Below, one piece after another: positions 21,617 to 28,233 of a stretch of 28,233 nucleotides of DNA (position 1 is the first letter of the stretch; every line of letters starts with the position of its first letter). A program made the position numbers and the translations under genes. The stretch comes from Lingula anatina. Its lineage: Eukaryota; Brachiopoda; Lingulata; Lingulida; Lingulidae. The notes under the pieces were generated by a model, which was not told the origin of the DNA, did not search any database, and worked only from the letters and a program-made list of their open reading frames with translations. The stretch lies in the NCBI RefSeq assembly GCF_001039355.2, contig NW_019775567.1, positions 64,001 through 92,233 of the forward strand, given 5' to 3'.

Positions 21617-24178
21617 CTGTTAAAGAAAATATAAAAGGCATCCTCAAAAAATTATCTTATTTCACAAGTATATAGGAATGTAACATGAAAAACAATATTT
21701 TCAATTATTTACTCCACTTTTTTACCTCTGTGCCAGGATCCATTCTTAGGGAAGGTCTCCTGCAGGGAGCACATATATAGTCCATCACAGGTAGTATGTC
21801 CTCTGATTACTTTCTGTAATCTTCACACCACAAAGTCATGTCCCAATTCTTATCTGTCCTAAAATCTTTCCAGATTTGTCCTCAAACAAAAATCTTTAAA
21901 TTCCTGAGTCTTTTACCTTAGTCTTAATTGATTTCACAGGTAAGAACTACCTTCCTCTTTCATAAGGTAATTCTTTTAATTCATGTCCTCTAGTTTTCTT
22001 TCTGACATCCAGCAGCTGAAAACTCTTACCAGCCTCAATCTACGGAATATATCAGCTCTTGGTCATCTCATCTTCAAAAAAAATTCTTTTTTTTCTACAA
22101 AAACTCTGTAAATTCAGGCTCCTGAAACCCCGTAAGCTCCTGCGTGTTTGGCAGCTGTACAGGAACAAACCCAGAACCCTCCCTCATTCTCTAACCGCAC
22201 TCTGGCTCCCCGCCGTCTTCCAATTAACTAATGGAATTCCATTCTCACCTTCATCTCATACTAATAACGTGTGGTCTTCGCACGAGCATGCCACATTACT
22301 ACTTGTATGTAACGTTACGTGTTGTTGGCAGTGGCAATTTAGAGGTGAAATCCAGGTAGAGTGCTGTATTCTACCGTTTTAATGGCTATAACTCCACCCC
22401 AGAATGAACATAGAGTTAATTGTCCATAGCGTATGTTACCTGTCTGTTACCTGGTATGGCAATAGTGAGGATAACACTTCATGATTTACTTAGGCTGCTG
22501 TTTTTCAGTATGTTCCAATTACTCTTTGCCTGTCTGCTCTACAAGTGTTTTTTGTTTGTTTGTTCTCCATCCAAAAATAAAACTAAAACACCATCCAATT
22601 CAATTAAGAACTTGTTAAAAAAAAAGGACTAAAGTTGACCGTGCTCACAAAGTGAAAGTGAAACTATTTTCTCCTTCCCACACAACTCTTTTAATCAGAT
22701 CCATTATATTTGTCCAATGCACATGCTGTTCACTTGTAAATTAAAAAGACACCCTAAGAATGCTTTTAAGCATTAACATTGTTCTAGATGTGCCAGTTAT
22801 CTTCATTGTTCTGATGATGTGGTCTCCCCTTCTTGTGGCTAACCAGACTGTGAAAAAGAGAGCAAGAGAGAGACTGATAGCATCACAAGTCCATCTCCAA
22901 GTGACGGGGGAAGTTCATTTTCCACTTTTTTGTTAATCTCTGTCACTTTTTATCAAATGTCAGTACCTGAGTGAAATCAGCTCATTTCTCACTTATTTCT
23001 CCACAGTATCATTTCTCAATCAATCTCAGTCACAAGCCACGACTACCACTGCCGGCTGATAAACCTCATATTTTCATTATCAAATAAAGAAATAATCATC
23101 ACATTTCCCAACAAGATTAAACAGTGATTTCCGTCTCAAAAAATACCATTTAATGCATGTGAATGTGATTTGTATCCAGACTAAAAGATGAAAATATCGC
23201 TATTTCTGTGAATACAGTCACTATCCAATGGACTGCAGTCATCAATCACTGTGTCAATATCACAGAGTGAGAAGTCTTTTGATCTCTCTCTATTGATATT
23301 GTTTATAATGTAGTGGAACCTACAATGAAATGCCGTGTATGAAAGGCCCTCAACTCCAGCTGATAGTAGAACTAGTAATATCACCCAATAAACCTTTTCT
23401 CAAAGGACTTTCTGAAAAAAAGAGCCACCTGCTGAAATTTTCTGCTTCTTTCCACAAACTTGTATCGTCTTTAATGGCATTCCATCATGCAATCAGTTTG
23501 GGCGACTTTCGTAACAGCAGCATTACGTATTGGCTAGTCGGGCAGTATGATTTCCACTGTATTTCACATAGTTTCAGAACACACTTTTTATCGTATCAGA
23601 CTGAAGGGGTCTGGTAGCTCTCTGTCCATTCATGAAAAGGATCATCCAAAATGCCCAGTTCCAAATTACCCAGTTTGTAAAAATCTAGGTTGATATTCCA
23701 GGTGGTAACGTTTTATCCTAAATGCTAAATAGTTAACCCTCTATCATGCAGTTGTTTCTGTTAATTTTCTAGTCAATACTCAGCCTTATTTGAGGATACC
23801 TGAGATAATACCCACCACTATATTCTCATTCGGTGGTCACCTTTACCACAATCCTCTATTATCCGGGTCTTTAAGTTCACCAAGAACTACTTTGTACAGA
23901 ATATTATTTCATTGCAGAAACTCATCAGAGACCGACCTTGTCCAGAATCCAAAACTAACACACTGTCATCCTTCTCTCACCTTTTTACAACAGATTATTT
24001 ACACTTCACTAACCATTTGAGCCCAGAACATGTATAATCCAAAATGGCATATAAATATATTTAATTGTATCTTTTTCAGGAACATACATGTGACTGTCAT
24101 CTGTAATTGGTTTTATAGCCCCAAATCTGTATAAACAGTGCAGATCAAGACAGGCTGACAAAGCACTGGTTTCACAAA

Positions 24179-24206
24179 AAGCTCAAGACCAAGAGCTTGT
24201 CTTGAG
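24179..24206 (+). repeat. Two overlapping, mutually exclusive inverted repeats
   Basis: CTCAAGAC (24182-24189) pairs with GTCTTGAG (24199-24206) around a 9-base loop. AAGCTC (24179-24184) pairs with GAGCTT (24193-24198) around an 8-base loop. The arms share bases, so only one hairpin can form at a time. This may be the remnant of a dispersed palindromic repeat. Confidence 0.6.
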
Positions 24207-24406
24207 TTTATATTTGAGACCAAAGATTTTTTTCTTAAATTAATTCATTATAAATCCAAACAAAAGTAAGTACTAGTTTGACACATAAAAAAGATCTTTT
24301 CACTTTATCAATCAGGTACAACATATCATTTAGCAGGGTAGGGGTAGTATTCCCTTGCCCTGGCTTAAAAAAACAAAGTTAAACTGCATTAAGACATTTC
24401 TCTCAA

Positions 24407-24428
24407 TATTATTATTATTATTATTAAA
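24407..24428. repeat. (ATT)n short tandem repeat
   Basis: A short run of ATT triplets. Confidence 0.85.
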
Positions 24429-25163
24429 ATATTAAGTTGTCACGCTGGTGTGATACAGAAATCTGTGCTAAACATTCATTGGCAAGTGAAAAGAGACAAA
24501 TCTGATCTCTTCGGTGAATCATGCATGGCCCCACCCTAACTACAGGTTACTTGTACATTGTCGTCTCCACAACTCGACTAATTACCTCAGTATCTTTACA
24601 CAGCATAGACTATAGGTTCGTAATCTCAAATTTCCGTAGTGGGGAAATTGAATCAACTATTGTTTTCTGTGACACACTCTTTCATTAAGGTTGACATCAA
24701 TTGTAAATTGTTAATGAGTAGATTGTGATTGTAATTGAGTGATAGTGATTAAATGGTAACTGGATATGGCAGCTATTTTTCCTTGTTGTTCTTTTTTTTT
24801 TTCTTTTTGTAAATTAGCGATTTTCTCTTTTACGTACATGAAATTGTATTTAGAGAATGGAGTACTTACATTCAGACAAAAAAACTCACAAAAACAATTT
24901 TTTTCTCTGTCATTTACAATGTATTCTTTATACGTTCTTTTATTTAGACTTTAAAAGTATGTTAAAATGGCTCCATTTTCATTATTCAATTCATTGTAAA
25001 AAAAGAAATTTTACCAATGATGACTCAAAGTAGAAAAAAATGTCCAGCAAGCTTATCTTATACTCCAACTACTTTCCCACTTAGCACACTATTGCAGTGT
25101 CAACAATAGATATCTGGATGAGCTACACGAAACCCTTCTTCAGCTGGAGATCAAGATGCCATA

Positions 25164-25388
25164 GACTGGGTTCCCACAGATTTAGAACGATCCATCTGGA
25201 TCGACCTAACTCCCTGGGGGTTCATGCTAAATTGCTGTCAGCTTCCGGGAACCGAGCGTGCACAAAAGTTAATTACCCCCTTACAGCTTTTAGTAGGTGG
25301 GACAGACATTTAAACCACTTAAGCTGACAGCAATCTAGTTAGACTCCCAGAGGGATAGATCGATCTAAATATCTGTGGGAATGGTCTC
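25164..25388 (+). mobile_element. PIF/Harbinger-like MITE, copy 3
   Basis: This 225-bp copy, slightly longer than the others, has TTA on the right (25389-25391) and ATA on the left (25161-25163), so its target duplication has decayed by one base. It has the same orientation as copy 2. The double-motif left end is GATCCATCTGGATCGACCTAA, and the right end carries TAGATCGATCTAAA. It keeps ACTCCCTGGGGGTTCA, GTTAATTACCCCC and TTTAGTAGG. Bases such as GGGAACCGAGC around 25246-25256 have no exact counterpart in the other copies. A second, unrelated element begins only six bases after its right end. Confidence 0.85.
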
Positions 25389-25394
25389 TTAGAG

Positions 25395-25563
25395 CAGGGG
25401 CGGATTTAGGCCGTCTTCTGAGTCTTCTGGAAGACGGTCAGATTTTCAAGTTTACATTGGCAGGTATCTAATTTTTTCTGGCGGAAGACGGTCAAAAAAT
25501 GGAGGATGGATCATCAAATATAATATGGAAGACTGTCAGAAAATATCTCTGGATCCGCCCCTG
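25395..25563. mobile_element. Short TIR element (CAGGGGCGGAT ends), hAT-like
   Basis: The left end CAGGGGCGGATTTAG and the reverse complement of the right end CTGGATCCGCCCCTG are 15-bp inverted repeats with two mismatches. A five-base direct repeat, TAGAG, flanks the element exactly (25390-25394 and 25564-25568). CAGGGGCGGA-type ends are common among non-autonomous hAT-like and related elements, but hAT duplications are usually eight bases, so the superfamily is tentative. The interior carries three spaced copies of GGAAGACNGTCARA at 25429, 25483 and 25527, and an inverted copy, CCGTCTTC, at 25411. No protein is encoded. Confidence 0.8.
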
Positions 25564-25568
25564 TAGAG

Positions 25569-26719
25569 ACGTGGCTCAGGTGTTACACTGTCCAGGTAAT
25601 AAGAGTATTGGAAAATCCCCACGGCTTGTCATGTCACCGGTGACATCTAGGGTCAGTGATTGATCGCCTTTGTCCATGTCATATTATTGGAGGGTGATTA
25701 ATACTTGATTTCTGATGATTTTACTAATTTCTCATTTTATCCAAACCAGGTGGATCATATTTCTGTTTCCATCAAAAAAGACCAAACTTTTCAAGGTTCC
25801 TGTCCAGAGTTGGTACCAATTGGTGATATGAACAGTTTAATACATCAAAGATATCACTTCTCAAAATCTTTCAAGTTGATAAATCACTCAAATGCTCAGT
25901 TTTTTAAGAAGACCGACAGTGGGTTTACTAGTAGTTCCTGAACAAAAGCAATATTCACACACCTGACATTTTTACCTGTATTTGAGCACAAACTTCCATT
26001 ACATCCCATTATCACCACAGGCAATACTTAGCCTTCTTGTGAAGCAACTTCAGAGACATCAGAAAGCCTAGACTAGAGAATACCCAAGGGAAAAAGACTC
26101 CACAACAATAAAAAGATCCAGTATTAATGCCACACAGCCCATCTTCATATTTCCATCTTTGTAATGGCATTGCTGTAAGGCAAGGAGAGAATGGGTTTGT
26201 TTCATGCATGGAGAGATTTTTAGGACTTACAACATGGTTTTTCTGAGACGTGTCATTTCTACATGTAGTTTGCTCTTTTGCCTCGCGTTTCTTTACCAAC
26301 AACATGTTGTTTGATGTGCTACACAATGTTTCTTATTATACACCTTTTCTCCGCACTGTCTTTTAGCAGAGGATCATCTTTCATATATTCTGCAAATGTT
26401 TCTAAACCCTTTGTATTGTTTTGTTAATAAATGTGCTGGCTTAAATTTACTTTATCATTCTGTTTAACAACATTTCAGATTATTTATTTTGTCCATGCTT
26501 TCTCTGTTTACATGATCCATTCTTACCTAGCTATGACAAAGAAAACTGTTTTGATCTTATGAAAATTCTGGGTGTTTTAAAATCAACTTGAAAAAAACAT
26601 ATGCAATTTGTTACAATAACCTTGAAGCATTATCCAGATATACATGTATAACTTTTTATTTCCCTCTTTTGTTTAATTTCCTATTTACTTTCTTCCACCA
26701 CTCTTCATTTTGTCCATCT

Positions 26720-26722
<3 letters not shown>
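25569..26722. other. AT-rich non-coding stretch
   Basis: No supportable gene. Open frames at 25705-25941 (plus) and 26012-26326 (minus) have no recognisable domains or flanking splice pairs. Confidence 0.45.

Positions 26723-26751
<29 letters not shown>
26723..26751. repeat. (TC)n microsatellite
   Basis: A pure TC tract just upstream of an AG and a short splice-site-flanked block. It could act as a polypyrimidine tract on the plus strand. Confidence 0.95.
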
Positions 26752-26754
<3 letters not shown>

Positions 26755-26763
26755 AACTTCAAG

Positions 26764-26793
26764 ATTTCTTTTGATTGACCATATAGTAACCAG
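26764..26793 (+). CDS. Possible 30-nt microexon
   Basis: The TC-repeat polypyrimidine tract (26723-26751) is followed by an AG at 26762-26763. Thirty bases then end in CAG, and a near-perfect donor, GTAAGT, lies at 26794-26799. One of the three phases is open and reads FLLIDHIVT plus split codons; the other two contain TGA. The length is a multiple of three. Thirty-base exons do occur in animal genes, but microsatellites often mimic polypyrimidine tracts, and no neighbouring exon is identified. Confidence 0.15.
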
Positions 26794-28233
26794 GTAAGTT
26801 CCATGCATCAATTCGCCTACGTGTTTATTTTTCCTTCTTACACAACATTCAATCATTATGTAGCACAGTCTATAATCACCAATCCAAATATCTTCTCCTT
26901 TGATCAATGGTCTATAAAAAAATCTAAAAAACATATCGCAGACAAAAGAAGAGCCTGACTATTGATTTCCAATTAGAATTGAAATCTGCACACCAAAGAA
27001 TAAACAGCAACAAGCAATAAAACACACAGAAAAGGTGTAAAAATTCAATTAACTTAATTTACCTCCTGCTTGGCACGCATCCAATTCATCCTACCGTGTC
27101 TGCTAGCGGCCTAGCGTCTGGTCACAGAGTCCGGTTCATTTGGTTGAGTTTACACTGTTGGTTAGTCAGCGGAATTATCAGTGCACCTTTAACGCTTGAT
27201 CCTGGCATCACAACGCATCCATCAAAGTCATGTTTTCATTAGCCGGAGGTATTGTCCATTGGAAATCAGAGATCGAAGCACGCAAGCATATGCACTTTGC
27301 TTAGGCATGACAATTTGCAGCTCAGAATTTTTACTTGATTGCTTGTTTTTTTTTTTTATCTTTTTTCATTTTTTTTAAATAGGCAATATGAAGCAGTAAG
27401 TATTATCTGTTAATTCTTTTTATTGATAAACTACAGAAATAAATAACTTGATTTTCTTTTCTATAATTTATAAATCATATTTCAATTACTGATAATTTGT
27501 AATCACTTAGCAACCAACTATGGCATATCAACTGCTCAAAGTGGCGCTCTCCTTCTGTACAATGTAAGCAGGCAATTCTCATATTCAAGTTCATTTTCTA
27601 ACAGGTCATTATTTTCCTTTATTGATACAATAGAGCCGTAAATAACTGGTTTGTTTTATTTTCCCCAAGGGTTGGTTGGTTGATGTCTGAAGATATTGTT
27701 GGATTCTGAAGTAAGTGAATATTACACGCACACCAAGAATTAACTAAACAGAACTCTAGACTGATCAAACAGATGATTTTTCCACAAGCATTCTCAATCT
27801 ATCTTAATTCTTTTTTTTCTCAATTTTTTGTTTAATTTAAAGATTTTGCTTTGACATTTATACCTCATAATAGAACATTAGATTAATATATTTCTATCTG
27901 AGCCTTTAACTGAGATACCAGATTAACTTGGATTTCAATTATCAATAAGAAAACCATGACAAACATTGCATCTTCATCGTGAGAATTATTGTCATTTTTC
28001 TCTACTGAGGTTTAGTCAGCCGGTATTCATTATTTGTTTTTGTATCTGTGGATAGAAATTAACTGCACCCAAAGGAGTGTTTACTTATTTCTTAATGATG
28101 TAGAAAATAATATTTCTAAAAAATAGATATTATATGTAGCCCCACAATGTTTTATGACATCCATTTGCGTAATTAATCTCTAATCACACGTTTTTAAAAA
28201 CAGAAAAGTTAAATATTGGCACATCTTTAAAAT
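26794..28233. other. AT-rich non-coding stretch with one less AT-rich patch
   Basis: Bases 27063-27300 are less AT-rich than the rest and have no repeat explanation; a weak minus-strand exon candidate at their edge is listed separately. The remainder, to the window end, shows short T-runs (for example 27347-27357) and no gene, RNA or transposon end. Confidence 0.45.
27063..27110 (-). CDS. Possible small exon with a consensus donor, minus strand
   Basis: On the minus strand the block ends in CAGGAG followed by GTAAAT, a good splice donor (plus-strand 27057-27062). The 48 bases upstream are open in one phase and include MNWMRAKQE. They are preceded by a TAG, which either closes the frame or is a weak acceptor. 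The patch is less AT-rich than its flanks. The peptide is too short to assign, and no upstream polypyrimidine tract is obvious. Confidence 0.12.

Larger units (their letters stand above)
20297..25163. other. AT-rich non-coding stretch
   Basis: No supportable gene. A less AT-rich patch at about 22120-22390 contains an open frame (22059-22382) without a known motif. Acceptor-like sequences at about 21091 (TTTTTCTCAG) and 24079 (CTTTTTCAG) are followed by frames that close within 14-18 codons. Smaller features are listed separately. Confidence 0.45.

Noticed and set aside
22059-22382. 107-codon plus-strand frame in a less AT-rich patch
   Set aside because: No recognisable domain. The start lies in A-rich sequence and no convincing splice pair bounds it, although a CCAG|GTAG step occurs near its end.
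24063-24140. Good acceptor-like CTTTTTCAG with a possible exon after it
   Set aside because: All three phases close within 18 codons and no donor is obvious.
1-28233. CRISPR arrays, operons, rRNA genes, reverse transcriptases or transposase genes
   Set aside because: No regularly spaced identical repeats, no conserved RNA gene sequence and no long coding frame were seen. The only mobile DNA recognised is short and non-autonomous.

Overview
The window is AT-rich, intron- or intergenic-like DNA from an animal nuclear genome. It has no bacterial gene organisation, no tRNA or rRNA gene, no CRISPR array and no coding region I can recognise with confidence. Abundant GA, TG, TATC, poly-T and poly-C/G tracts, short non-autonomous DNA transposons, low coding density and a run of assembly Ns all suit a marine invertebrate, for example a sea urchin, other echinoderm or mollusc. 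I cannot fix the phylum from sequence alone. The longest open frames are about 100-120 codons, and most come from simple repeats or chance.

Layout. 1-6590 is AT-rich unique-looking DNA with a CT-rich start, a GA/G tract near 2.8 kb, a TGACA-dense stretch at 3.3-3.6 kb and a CCAAT/TATA-like site near 5.95 kb. 6599-6857 is a GA microsatellite split by a 168-bp terminal-inverted-repeat (TIR) element. 7148-7361 is the first of three copies of a 214-225 bp MITE. 9.0-9.4 kb has extreme C-over-G strand skew. 11.76-12.2 kb holds two related units, each running from a G-tract to a C-tract, on either side of a 273-bp N gap; a G-quadruplex-capable tract follows at 12.70-12.76 kb. 13.6-13.98 kb is the best coding candidate: it is less AT-rich, has a strong plus-strand splice acceptor and has a 121-codon open frame on the minus strand. 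The two readings compete. The second MITE copy is at 16927-17141 and the third at 25164-25388. A different, 169-bp TIR element is inserted three bases beyond the end of the third copy. The rest is AT-rich DNA with microsatellites and a few weak splice-like signals, including a 30-nt microexon-like block at 26764-26793 and a donor-flanked block near 27063.

The firmest result is the set of small DNA transposons. One three-copy family has long imperfect TIRs, TTA-type target duplications and a polarity mark, which points to PIF/Harbinger-like mobilisation. Two further short families have CAGGGGCGGAT and CAGGYCCGTAGCCAG ends. All are non-autonomous; no transposase is encoded here. No genes can be shown to work together in this window.
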